In this document: positions 35,706 to 49,100 of the stretch, piece after piece | Numbering within the stretch: position 1 is the stretch's first letter | Layout: each line of letters starts with the position of its first letter | Origin: Cinclus cinclus | Lineage: Eukaryota; Chordata; Aves; Passeriformes; Cinclidae | Direction: 5' to 3' | NCBI RefSeq assembly: GCF_963662255.1 | Contig: NC_085046.1 | Coordinates: 130,803,332 to 130,867,331, forward strand | DNA: 64,000 nt | The notes under the pieces: model-generated | Seen by the model: only the letters and a program-made list of their open reading frames with translations | What the model was told of the DNA's origin: nothing | Database searches by the model: none | Program-made: the position numbers and the translations under genes

Positions 35706-36744
35706 CATGGCAGCCCTGGCCTCTGTCACAGGCCTCCTGCTGCCAGCCTTGCCATTTATCCCCAGTAGACAAGGTGTGAGCTGCCCTGTTACAAAGTAGA
35801 GGGAAGGTGGCCCATCAAGAGCATTCATGGTCTATCTCACCCTACCAGCAGAGTGGTCAGATCACTATAGGATAGTGGCAGGCAAATTTCCAGTGGCATT
35901 AGAGAATGGGCTGCAGCTGAAGCTGGTTAGAGAGGTCTCTCAGATCACATGGGACTTCAACTTTCATTGTGCTAGCCTGTACCCCAGCCTGGTGCCTGTC
36001 AGGAATGCAGTTCTCTGGTCTGGAATAGCCAGGGAGGGCCACAGACGGCTGGGCTGGGCAGGGCTGGGCTAGGCTGGGATGGGCTGGAGCAAGGGGTGCA
36101 GGTGCCTTGTGAAGGTTTCTCAGCCACAGAGCAGGAGCAGAGGCCCTGTGCTAGGACTGCCCCCAGTGATCCAGCTCCATGGGGAGCAGAATAGTGGTGC
36201 AGAAGGCAAAGAGGTGTGGAATACAGTCACATCTGCCAGGCACATGAGGCCCCAGGTAGATTACTGGATTACTTTAACTGCAACTGTAGAACATGGTAAG
36301 AGGGCAGAAAGAGAATAAGAAGGAAGACCAAGGCATGCTGCAGTTTTCTTTGAAGTCATTTTCAGAAAATTCTGCCACAGGAAGATTATGTTCAGACACT
36401 TGGAATTTTAGGAGGACTAGAGAGGGCAGAACACCAAGTTGCCTAAAATAGCAGTGCTAAGTACAAATTAGAAGAGGAAGGAGGAGCAGAGAAGGAAGGC
36501 AGCAATATTCCAAATTCTATTAATTTTTTTAAGTCTACCTAATTTCAACATAGGCTTAAAAATAAAACAAAAGAAAATCAAACAAACAAGCAAAAAAACA
36601 AAAAGAAAAGAAACCACCAAACCTCTAGAGGATTCTTCCTTCTAGAAATTGAAGCTTTGAAGCAAAATCTAGTTTTCTGTCTTTATCAGATTTTTTTTTT
36701 TTTTTTGCTGTCCCACTTCTTTCTCTCAGTCTAATATTTAATTG
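35706..36744. other. Intergenic sequence with GGGCT-type simple repeat
   Basis: About 1 kb with no supportable gene. A degenerate GGGCTGGGCT array lies at about 36045-36090. Below it are purine-rich and CA/AAAC-rich stretches near 36570-36620 and a long T run near 36691-36707. Confidence 0.6.
36045..36090. repeat. Degenerate GGGCT simple repeat
   Basis: Repeated GGGCT/GGCTG units with single-base changes. The G-run spacing could support a G-quadruplex on the + strand. Confidence 0.8.
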
Positions 36745-37125
36745 GCTTTGGCAGAGGTGATTTATTGCTAGTTCTGTGTCAGGTTCTTGACAGTAACTTC
36801 ATAGTGTCTGAGATTTCTCCAGTCATCTCATGTTCCTATTTAAAATATCTTAACTGGAAAGCTTAGATAACCTAATTTCAGATACTGCCATTTTGCAACA
36901 ATATTCCATCTGGTCAACATTAGATCCGCTAACCATGGCTGGCATGAAAAATAAGCTTGTTTTCATATGGAGGCTGTACAGCTTCAGCTAAACATGATTT
37001 GGAGTGAGATAACTTGCTACTAATGAGCATCAGCACTGGCAGCAGGAAAACTAGCTTTCAAGAATTCACATTTCAAAGCACACTTGTTGTCAGTCTGGTA
37101 CTCACTTCCTGCTTCTTGGGAAGAT
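36745..37125 (-). other. RGS22: RGS22 3'UTR (inferred)
   Basis: The minus strand after the TGA has an AATAAA at 36766-36761 (plus-strand TTTATT) and an ATTAAA at 36742-36737. Cleavage is guessed at about 36745. No better signal lies nearer the stop. Confidence 0.45.
36761..36766 (-). terminator. RGS22: RGS22 candidate polyadenylation signal
   Basis: Canonical AATAAA on the minus strand, 360 bases after the proposed stop codon. Confidence 0.45.
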
Positions 37126-37199
37126 TCAGGGTTTCTGCTTCATAGGAATGGTGGCTTTCACAGAACTTTCAGGCTTCAGGGAGGACATAGACAAGGAAC
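37126..37199 (-). CDS. RGS22: RGS22 probable last coding exon and stop
   Basis: A good acceptor (TTTTTTCCCCATGCAG) is followed by 74 coding bases that complete a glycine codon left by the previous exon and read S-L-S-M-S-S-L-K-P-E-S-S-V-K-A, then I-P-M-K-Q-K-P and TGA at 37128-37126. The phase match with the preceding exon is the main support. The upstream donor is weak, so an alternative end remains possible. Confidence 0.55.
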
Positions 37200-40100
37200 C
37201 TGCATGGGGAAAAAATTAAAATTATATTAAACTGAAGGAACTGAATATTACATAGTGCTATTGCTAGCCCTACTACTAAATGGATAATTTTGATAAATAA
37301 ACATAACAGGTCATAATATCCTTGCCACAGGCCTATGAGGATATTCACAGCTGAAACAAGGATGAAGCAGTGCCTCTCACATCCCCCAAAAACATACTGA
37401 CAGACTGTGAAAAAGAGGTTTTGGTATCAGCTTGAATGTAAACTGATGAAGAACAAGAAGCCAGGGAGATGAAATGTGTATGTGATTGCCATGTCACTGC
37501 ACAATGAAGAAATGGCTTTATTCCTTTCTGCAGCAGGACCTGTGCAGTAAAGGCAATGCAAAGATACCCTGCAACTTTTACTTTTCCTTTCTTAGAAAAT
37601 ATACCACTCATGAGTACAGTGCAGAGAGCAACTCCCCTACAGTCAGCAAAAGAGGCAGAGGTTTCTATACACAACTCAGAAGAGCAGGCAAAGTCCTTGT
37701 ACTGTGAGAATTTCACCTAAGCTCTAAGTTTGTCCTGATAAACTGCAGAGCTTGGTTAACAACCTGCAGGGAATGACGATGATGTTTTCTCCAGATCTTC
37801 TTGCCTTTTAATGAGTATTCTTTCCTTCTCCAAGGCTTCTATGTATTTGGAATAGGACCAGGAAGCCTGCAAGAACCATCAAAAGCCATCAGCCTTCAGG
37901 TCATATCACTGTAGTCTCTGATCCATTTCTACAGTAAAATAAAAAACTTATGTCATATTCCTACTCTGGATAATTACAAATATTAGGAAGATTGTTTTCA
38001 CTACAATACTGGAATAATAGAAAAACTAATATTTCTGTAAATAAGTAAATCTCAAAATACCATGATTTAAGCACATTTGACAGGTACAATGTTTGTATTT
38101 ATTCTCCATCCCTGATCTGAGTGTTATTCTCTCTCCTTTCTTCTTCAAAAGCAAAGCAACAGATCTTTACCTCCCAAAATATAATTTGTGCTATGAAGGG
38201 CTTAATTTTGTTTCTGTGCTGCACCCTTAGTCCTCCCCTAGGACTATGATTGCTCTGTTTGACATAAATCCAAAATAGCAACTGATTTGTGGGGTGGAGA
38301 GGAAATACATATATGAAAAGCTGTTTCTAGTGTATTTACTTTCACTGAACGTCTTATTAGCCTCACAGCTCCTTCTGCCTTCCCTCTCCAGCAGAATGCT
38401 GCTACCACTAGAGGCAGATCCACTGGAGATGTCATTCTTTCCTTTTCTAAGGATAAAATAGTGCTTTCAAAGAAAACAACCACAGTTCAGATTTATCTTT
38501 TTGCATGCAAATAATAGGTTGCTCTTCCAAAACAGGATGAGAACTGCACTTTTATTTGGCCTAGTTTTTATCTTATGGCATGAGAAGTTTGGAACCAATT
38601 TGTCATATCATGATTCAGTAAGTAATTCTACCTTCCTATAGTAGAAAGGGGCTTGCAGAAAGAAGAAATTGCCCTTTAAAAGATTACTGTTTATTCTGCC
38701 TCTTCTTGAGGACTTAAGTGTATGCCAGGGATATACCGGCTTGCTCAACTCGCTTCTTTTTTTAAATAGGTACAAGCAAAAGTAAAAAAGTCCACTTAGG
38801 AGTAAGTGTGTAAGCTTATTTATGCAATTCACACTGTAGTTTCATATTTTGGGGGTATTTCACACTACCTTTTTCTATATTCTGCTCTTCACTACCATAG
38901 TGCCATGGAAAGAGCTCTATGGAACACAAGCAGTGGCCAAAGAGCGATTTACTCCTGATTTACAGGACCTATCTGGGCTCATGTGGTTGCAAAGGTTCCT
39001 CATTATATTCTGGCAGTGCCAGTGAATAATCCCTTGATATGCCCAATGTAGCATGTCTGTTTTTCCCATTTCTCAGTAAAATAACTGTTATCTTTTCACT
39101 ACAGATTTGATGCATATTCAGAATTGTTATGGAAGAAATCTCGAAGTATTTGCTGACAGATTTTCAAATACCTAGATTTCCTAAAGGAGTTCAGCTTCAG
39201 TTTTTGACATATGACCAGAACAGGACTCTAGCCTAAACCAAATTTTTTCAGGATATGAATTTCACAAATAATGAAAAGCTTCTTATTCCAGAATTGAACT
39301 ACCTTTTATTCAATTTATGTGTAAATACAGATTCTTTTTTAATATATGCACACAAGACCTTAATATTCTGCTAGCTGTTAATACTACTCAGAACCAACAT
39401 CTTAAAAAAAATTAATAAAAAACAAACAAAACAAAACAAAAAACCCCATCTGTAACATCGGTAAACTTAAAACAGCAAAGCTAATTGTAGAAGAATGAAC
39501 AGTTATTGAAGAACCATCTGACAGCAGTATTCAAAATCAAACTCCCCCTTCTCCTTTTCCCAAGATAATTTTATCTCTCTTGAATGACATCTGTAGAAAC
39601 GTGTAGTATTTACCTTCCTCCCATGTCCATCTTTAGGTGCTAAAGATGCTAATGATTTTCTCTTCACATCAAGCTCATCTAGCAAAACACTCCTTGGCAG
39701 TTGAGTAAAGGGCTTAAGCTGAGTCAATGGCTCAGGCTGAGTCAAGGACTTCAGTTGAGTCAAAGACTTAAGCTGAGCCAAGTTTGGGAGTTTTCTCTCC
39801 GCTTCTTTACCCTGTGAATGCTAAAAACTCATAATCAGATGTGAACAATAGTTAAAAAGTTAAAGTGAAAAGCAAAGTCTGAGGAACTAAAAAAGCTGTC
39901 ATTAAAAATGAGATGTCATTTGCAGTAATGTTTTGTAATGCTTAGTTTCATCATTCATCATGTTGAGCCTATTTTAAAATTGTAGCTGCTTTTTAAAAGT
40001 ACACCTTTGTTCTAGTTCATGTTTCCTGTCCTCTACACTCCCGCAGACCATCTTTCTTTCAGATTCAATACCTGCGCCAAAATATAGCTAGGTGACAGGG

Positions 40101-43100
40101 CAGATCCTCAATAGAACATATTTTAAGGACAGAGAGGACATTATGAGCCTCTAATTTGGCCTCAGGTATAAATGTAGAATGTAGGATTTGTCATAATTAA
40201 TTCCAGCTTGGTCCATTGCTGTGTATGAACTATAGTATACAAGTTAGGAAAACAGGCAATGTACAATCTACAGTGAAGAACAAGGCATTGTAACCCTTGG
40301 TAAACTGCTCTGGTGATTAACTGTTTGTCATGTTCATGTTGGTTTGTTTCACCTTTGCACATTCTGTCTGATGATCCCAAAACTCTTTATAAACATTAAT
40401 CGATGTTCATATTTGACCACACAAAGAGCTCTCTCCAAGAGCTGAGTAATATAACCCTTCTGTGTTCCAAGTGAGAAAGTGAGGAAAAGAAAGGGGATCA
40501 AATGGTTCCAAAATCACTTAAGTCCCTGAAAGGTGTGGCAAAGGATCACACTCTCTTGTTTCCTTGCTCCCTTTTCCTTTTTCATCATTCCCACTGTCCT
40601 ATGAGCCCATCAACTCTAAGAGTGACTTTTGGGTACAGAACTGCCCAGGGAGTGTGATGCTGATCTTCTCTTTAGAAACGGGCTCAGTAACTTCTGTGGC
40701 ACACTCAATTGATGGAATAGCCATGCCAATGCAAACACAGAAGGAGTGTGAATACTACTGCACCACAGTTTATGTTTGCTGGCTCTCTCAATGAGAATGG
40801 TTAATTAAGTAAGGTCTTTAAAAATGACTTCTCGTAATAAATTAAACAATGTTATAGTGAATTTAGATCCCATGTCATTACACCACTTACTAACAAATAA
40901 GCTTTTTGCTAAGAGACATGACAGAAACACGGAAAAGGAAAATAATGTTGATAGCTTTCTTTGCTAAGAACATGGAAAGAGTATGTAAAAATTCATAATG
41001 CAATTTAAAGCCAAAAATTTAAAGCTATTTTGTGCACTTGAAAGCAAAAAATGTCCAAAATCTACTTTGGAGACAAAATGCAAGATTTATACAACAAATT
41101 ACTAGTACTGGCATCAAGGCAGTCTGCAAAAAGGGACTTATATATTTGAAAGTATGTGGCATATGCATCTAGCAGCTAACAAAGGAACAAGTTCATTGCC
41201 AGGATGCCTTTGACAGAATTTCCCCTTAAATACTAAATAGGTGCACAAAAAATGTTGAGAAAGTTAAACAATACCAATTTATGCATCGTTGCTCAGTGAA
41301 AAGCTCCTTGTCTGAACATTTTTTCCACTATACTACATGAAAGTCCAACTCTTATCTGTTCAGTTCTAAAACTAAGATAAGCACAGGTAAATTCAGTGCC
41401 CTGGAGACACATGTGTAAAGGAAGAAGAAAGCAAATTCCTCCCCTAGGACTATGATTGCTCTGTTTGACATAAACCCAAAATAGCAACTGATTTGTGGAG
41501 TGGAGAGGATATATATATGTATAAGAAAAGCTGTTTCTAACCCTTGCCAGAGCTTTGCTCTCATTCAATGAGCCTGGTGGAGCAGAGGAACATAGTCCTT
41601 ACTTCCATTGCCAAGAAATCATCACCTTCCACAAGCCAACAAGTGAACCTGCAATTACTCATATTTGATGAACCTTATCAGTATCCTTCAGGGATACTGA
41701 ATCATTTGAATTATGTTGTCACCAAGAGGACAGAAATCTCAGGCAAGAGAACAGGAAACGACAAATTCTTTAAACAATAACAGAAAAGGAAAAGGATTTT
41801 TAATATAAAAGAAAAAAATTACTAAAACAAATTATCTGTTGCACCCATTCTTTCAAGAGATTTTAAAAGGTAACTGGTTTACTGTTTTGGGGTCTTTTTC
41901 TGAGAAGAATAGTCTACAAACTGTTTACAGAGCTGCATCCTCTGCCTGTCACTTTCTAAAATTTCTTATTCCATTTCCCTGCCTAGAAGCGTAATTCATC
42001 ATTCCAATTTGTTCTCCATAAAAGCTAGGCTTTTGTCCTCCTGCCTAAGATTTGCTCTTTATTCTTTGATCATGATCAGAAATCTCGTAGAGAGGCAACA
42101 AACAGATGGAAAATAAGTCTGTGAAAACACAAAAGTGCATTACTTTGAAATACTGCATTCTTGCAGTGTAAGTATTGCCAATGGCCTTGGCAGATGTATG
42201 TATATGGAGACAATGTGCCTTGGAGAAAGGAAGATGAGTTCTTGGATTTTGGACTTCCCTTGACACTGGTGTGTGGACTTGAGTAATGCTCCACTGGTCC
42301 TCAGCTTTCATGTGCCTAAAAGAGGGTAACAATGTTTACATGTTCTTATGGGCCTATGTCTTTATCTGTCCAGATACCTGTGTGGTTTGTATCACGTGGA
42401 GCATCTCAGCACATGTACACGGTATTTCGATTACGTAAAGGTCTCTGTAATTCTACTTATTATAGTTTGCAAGTCCAGTAACTTCTCTGCCCTTAAAAGA
42501 ATGTTCTCTCCTCAAAGCTTGCCAAACAATTGTATTAAATAAAAAATAAACTTTTTCAAAGCCTATAATCAATAGAAAAAGAAGTCCATTATATTTTAAT
42601 TTTAAAAATCCAAGAAAAACAATTTTACAAACAAGCATTCCATTGTAGAGGTCACAGTTCTGTTAATGCGCTGGAACTGTCTGGAAACTTGCTCTGAACA
42701 GTCTAACAATTTCACTTTCAAAGCTGAGAAATATTCAAGGAAAGGCAAAGATTATGCAAAGCAATTACCACATAAATATTTTTTAGATAATGTGCAGGAT
42801 TTTCAAATGGTCCTTCTGAAAAACAGATATGAAATCAATTTTGGTTTGGATTTGGTTTGATTTCAGTTGTGATCCAGAATGTAAATTCTAATATAAGACA
42901 TTACATCATGAAAGTGCAAACAGGTCTGCAGTAGCCCACAGTACACATGGACTGTACACAGATTTATTGTTCTTAATTCAGCCTTCTTTTTTGCTCTTCT
43001 CTTGGCACAAAAGGCGACTAAAATGCATTTTTTCCTCTGGTTAACGAAAGGAGTATTCCATTGACTTATCTGCTTCAAGTTAAACATATGTATATGTATT

Positions 43101-46100
43101 GGCAGAATTGAGAACTAATCACCTTAGGACGGGGTTGTGTGTAAAGCTTGAAATCTAACAAGATCTGGCAACTTTGGATCAGGCTGAGAAAGGGATATTT
43201 TATTTCATGTTTCTTTGCTCATGTTATTCAGTTAATCAGTGGCCACCTGAAATTTAACAAGCCTTACCTTTGCTGTTATCCCTTCCTTTTTTCGCATCTC
43301 TTTTTCCATTTTTTTCTCCAAGGCAACTAGAATTTTCTCACTATCTGGATTGCTTTGGAACTTAGAAAATTCTGGCCAAAATTTAAACAGAAGAGCAAAA
43401 ATACTCATCTGTGCAGGAAGAAAATAAAGTCAGTCTTGACCGTATTAAGGAAACAGTTGACTGTAAAATAAAATGCAGAGTGAGATAACTATTTTTTTTG
43501 AACACACAGCCTTGTTCCTCCCACGTACTCTGTCCTGACATTTCAGCCCAGCTTTGCTCAGCACATGCTTTTCATCAGTGTGTTTATTACTGGTGAAAAA
43601 TCTTCCTAAAACACAGTTAAAAGGCACTTTCTTTTTTTATATTTCCCTAAACAATTGTTTGCATTAATGAAAACATCCATCACTTTTTACAAGTATTCTT
43701 GATAAAATATACACCAATAGAATTGCTTTTGCACCACTGTTCTGCTCAAGTATTTCAAATATTCAGTTCATGAGGGAGAGGGCTTTTTTTCCCCTCCTTA
43801 AGAGAAAGGAAATACTTTTTTGCCTCTGGAAAGGCTTTTAAACCACATTACAGATCTATGAGCAAATCTTGGATAATTTTTAAATGATATAATCTCTCAC
43901 AGGGTCGTTTTTGAACTAGAATAAGAAAAACAATTTTAGAAAAGCAAACAGAGGGGCTCAGTGAATTCTGTTGCTGCACGTACTAAGGCTCCCATTTTTC
44001 AATTTATTTAGATGTTTAATTTGCATTGAAAAACTTGGCTTCAAAGGAGCCAAGCATTCTCACTGCTTCTGGCTCAAAAGGCTTGAAAGTGACATGTGAG
44101 CCACTGTCGGGTTCCAGTCCCAGCTTTTTGGCCTAGTTCTTCCTTTGGTTTTGTGCCATATTTCGGGAGTTCACTGGGTTTTACACAGACTGAAATGAGA
44201 CTTCTCTTTCTCTTAGGACCTATATGAACCCTTTTCTCTGACAAATCATTCATCTATTGTCATCCAAACACTTTATGGATTCACAGTTTTCTAAAGGTGT
44301 TGGTGGCAATTTTATAGGAAAAGAAGAACAACTACTTTTCTTGGACTTAGAAGATAAGACAAGGCAGTAGCAAGGGATAAGAAAATAGTAAGTCTGTAAA
44401 GGTTCCAAAATTGCTATTCAACCTGATTAATAGAAAGAGAGAAAATTGTCTTCAGAGAGAAAATTGTCTACAGCCATTTAATACACACTTTCTGTAATAA
44501 AGAAGGGGAAGACATTCAACAAGTTAAGCTGTCTTTGTGCTTTACTCACATCTGCATTTTTCATAAAACATGAAACCCACAAACTTTCTAACTACAAATT
44601 ACTTCTGTGACATTAACCAAGTGGTACAGAACAAGCAATTAAGAACATAGACAGAATTCAGTTTTACTGCCAGAATTCCTAACACAGACCTGGATAACAC
44701 CTTTCGAGGAACAGCTTGCTGTCAGACAGTTTCTTTTTTGAGTAGTATATAGCTGAAGACTCTCTTACATCTCCACCTTACAGTCATTGAAATATATAAC
44801 TATAGTTTTGTCCTGCAAGCCCAGGCTTATGTGTGGAATCCTAACTGTCACATAAGCAGTGAAGACTGTTCTTAAAATCAGGCACTCAATCTCTAGCCAG
44901 ACGTATTACAGATTCAACTCGTTTCTTACCTGTGCCTCTCTAAAAATGTAAGGTCCTAGTTCTTTCCTGTGCTCCATAATCTTCTTTGCTTGTTCAGGTG
45001 GGATGTCAATCTGCAAAGCTGGGGGTATGGCAGAATTAATAAAGCAGTCAATAATAGCTGTAATCTTTTTCTGAACTATGGCATCAGCACAATGAGAATG
45101 GCACAGGTCCTGAAAGATGAAAAATAGTATTTTCAGTCAATGGAGACACAGCAAGAGCCTTTACAGGGCACCAGTGATCAAAGAGCAATAGTCATACAAA
45201 AATAATTATACAATAAATTCCTTCAGTATGCAGGGCAAAATTATTTTGGTAAATGTGCTTGGTCAAAGCCATACTTAAGACATGATGGGGCTTGTGGTTT
45301 GCAAATGCAGCTATCTAGTGATCATTGTTTTAAGGTGATAAGCTCTGCCTGCATGTTTGGATGGAGCAGCATAGATATTAAGTGCATTACTGGCAAATAG
45401 GAGACATTTCTGAAAAGAGAACACATCTACAAGTGTGAAATGCACTGATTTTCCCAATGGGCCTGCTATGACTTGCACAGCAATGGTAACTAAAAGATAA
45501 AGAAATACTTTAAGTGCTCCAACAAAAGAGGGGAAATATTGAGAGGGTACAAGATATTCTAAGCAGGGATGTTTTCACAAGAGGGGACAATGTCAGCTAC
45601 CAGTACAATCTTCCATTTATTGAAATCTTCTCCTTTGGCCATCCATTAAGATTTTCTAGCTTCCTAAAATCTCAAGGTTTGAAATAACTCTGTAGACTAT
45701 AGAATACAAAACAAACTGGACTTATAGGAGCGAAATGTCAAAGGAACACTGGGGTTTACTACTTTTTTAATGTGATCCTATTGTTCTTGTAAAACTTGTT
45801 ATTACTGCGTTTTGACACCCTGATGATGTCAATATTGGACTTTGACATAAAGGAAAAATAATTCAAAGAGAAACATGGAAACATTGGAAATGAACTTTCC
45901 CTCTATCCATATATTTCAAGAAATTTATATGGCACTAGACAACTATCATGTATATCTTAGAGACACAATGAGCACTCTAGGGTTTTCAAGAAGAGAGCTG
46001 TTTAAAAGAAGAATCTGAATTTAGTTTTGGTATAGATGGCTATATACTTACTTTGTAAAGAAATTAAAACCAGGGCTTTTAAAACCATGGTTTTTAAAAC

Positions 46101-49100
46101 ACCAGAAATGTGGTATGTGAAACAGTTGGCTTGCTTTGTTATGAATATTTTTCGTTTTGGGAAAGAAAAATAAAATTATAACAACTATAAAAAGAAAGTA
46201 AGACAATGCAAAAAACATATTCAATATATCCTAAGAATATATATTATGGCTTTCTTTGCTCATCTAGCATAGAAGTCAGAGAGCTGTGGTAAGAGGGAGG
46301 ACAAACAAGCCATATGATATGAAGAGAGATGAGACCGAGCATAGATGAACAGATGGAAATGATCCACAAAGTTATGTTTCTTCATATTTGTTTTTTAAAA
46401 AAAAGATCTTAGTTTTGGATTGTCCCAAGATGTGCCGCCAGCCTAATGGGTTATGGGGAGCAATGCAGTCATTGACTCCTAAAGGGAGTTCTGTCTAAAC
46501 TGATGGAATGATAGGGCTCAGACAATACAAATATGCACTGTGCAAAGTGCTGCCCACGCCTTTGGCAATATTCCTGCAGTTCAGCCTGACCCACAACACT
46601 CCCACTACTCCAGCCCTTTGCTTCTACAAAGAGCATCAACTGCCAACCATTACAATTTGCATACATGGACAAATATGGTCAGATTGTACTTTTTCTTGAT
46701 AACAAGACAAATAAAATTAACATAAATGCAGGAAAAAGGGGGTGGGACAAAAACAATGAAGGCTTTTTTCAGTGAACAGTTCTACAAAGAAAAGAGTTAA
46801 GACTACACTCCACATCTCCCCGGTGATGTAACAATGAGGAGTCACAAGTCTCAAAAAAATTTAAAATATCTAGAAAAGGATTAATGTCATGGAACACCAG
46901 GTGCCTTCATACCAGAGTTTTAATCTAAGACAGTCACTCTGTAACCATGACAGAGACAGCAGCACCCCCAGAGAGTATTTCAGTCAGTGATTCCTTGCCT
47001 GAGATCACAGCCGTTGTAGGGAAGAGAGATTGTTCCCTGGAGACAGAGGAGCTTCACCTTCTAAAGCAGACACCAAATTCAAATTTGTAAAATTAAACAG
47101 GGAAAAATACAGCCACATGCCTGCAGCATATCTCCATATCTACTGCAACATCAGCTGTGTTTACAGCCCAGTTTCTGAGCACGTTAGCTAATCTCATGCT
47201 CCCTGCCTGCCAGGTGCACATCAGCCATGTTCAGGAACCCAGGAGAGGTTCTGCACTCTGGTAGCACTTTTGCATCAGGAATATCCCAAAGGAAAAAGGA
47301 ATGAGGAACACATGAAAGATTTGTGGTGTCCCTGCATTCAGTCCAAGGTATTCCTAGGAGGCTGCAGTAGGATTTGAAGTTTCACCCCAGAGGTTTTCCA
47401 TTGTGTTTCAACCTACACAGAAGTAATTTCACAAAACTACATGTATTTGGGAGACGTAATCCCTGACCTTTCCCATCACATTTCACTTTGGTCCCAAGCT
47501 CAGCTCAAGTCAAATCTGATTCTACAAAGTGCAAGGGAGCTGCGGTCTGCATTGTACATATAGGTTTTTTTGGTAGATACCATCTTTACATCTGTAGATT
47601 TGATTGAACTTTAAAGTTATCTCTCATTTTTTTGAGAAATTACTATATTCAGATAGTAGCTATAAAGACAGAATGAACATTTTAATGCTTGTGTATTTCT
47701 ACTGCTCAACAGATATATACCAAACTCTGGGCATTAGTGAGATAGCAGAGTTCCTTAGAATGCTACAGTTTGAAGAAGCCCAAAGAAATGCAGGGATAAT
47801 GCATTTGAGTCAAGAACAGCTACCCTTAAGAAGTGAGGATTTTCACTGAAGAAAAAAACAGTTTAAACAGTTAAAGAGGCTTTACCATGAACAACAGAAT
47901 GCCTATAGATATTTTTGTTAAAATTCTCCGAATATGCAAGAATGGATGTGTTTGCTTACAAATTGAATGCTATTCCCTTTGCTCTGTTTTACCACCATAC
48001 CTTATACTTTTGCACTTCTTGCCAGAAGAGCACTCCATTCCCCAGTAGGTCTCCCTTCAATGCCACAAAGCGTTGAAACAGATTTGCTGTCACTGGATCC
48101 AACAGCGCTTTGCGGAAAGCAATTATTTCACTAGATGAAGAAACACTCTTATTGTCCACATGCTGTCAAAAGAAGAAATAGATGCACCAAATAAACTTTG
48201 TTTCAAAAAGCAATAACAAAGGCATTAGTTAGTGTAAACTGTCTGATTCTTATCTTTGCACTGACCCTAACTTTCAGTAGTTTATGAGTCTATGACATGG
48301 AGTCAATAAAATGTGGCAAGGTTTCATTTCTTTTCTTCCTTTCCTTTTTTTTTTCCAGTTTGGTTTGGGAAACATTTTTTGGAAGATGTGATGGGAGAGG
48401 AAATGACTGACAATGATTTAGACCATATGACTACATACTACAAAGTATAGAACAGCTATTGTTATTGATTATGGTAAGGGACTACTTTTCTAGAGAACAG
48501 TTTGAGTTTTATGCAAACAAACAACAAAGGAATAGGAACACACAAACCACATAGCTTAAAGTTGTAATATGCTTCTGACAGGGATCTCACCAACAAAATG
48601 AGGTTTGAAATGTGCTGCTATGATCACCCACAGAAGCCAGAGAGTTTGCTTGCTGTGAAATAAAGCTACCAATAGTAAAATAGTATTTAAAGTCATTGAG
48701 ACATTTTGGAAATCCTCATGCTGCCAAGCACAGAACAGTAGGCAGCCAGGAAAGGGTGGAGAAAGAAAGATGGCTTATGCAGGAACAGTTTGTTTGAACT
48801 GAAGTTCATGCTGGCCTGCCTTCCTGAACAAACAGTTCTCGTGCTGTTGCTGAGGAGCAAGCCAAACAACCCCCTTTTGTTATCAGATGGATGAATGAAA
48901 ACCATCTTCTAAAAGTGGTTTAAAATTCTTGAAGTCCTGGAGGGGTGGAGTGCTGTTCAATGGTGAGCGTTGGTCAGAAACATTTTTTGTTGCTGTAAAT
49001 AGTCCTGGAAATCTAACCTGGCCCTAAGCTGAAAGGGTATCTGCAACTTATCTTAAAAACAGGTGTTATGCTCAGTGTCCTGTCACAGACCCTGCCAGGG

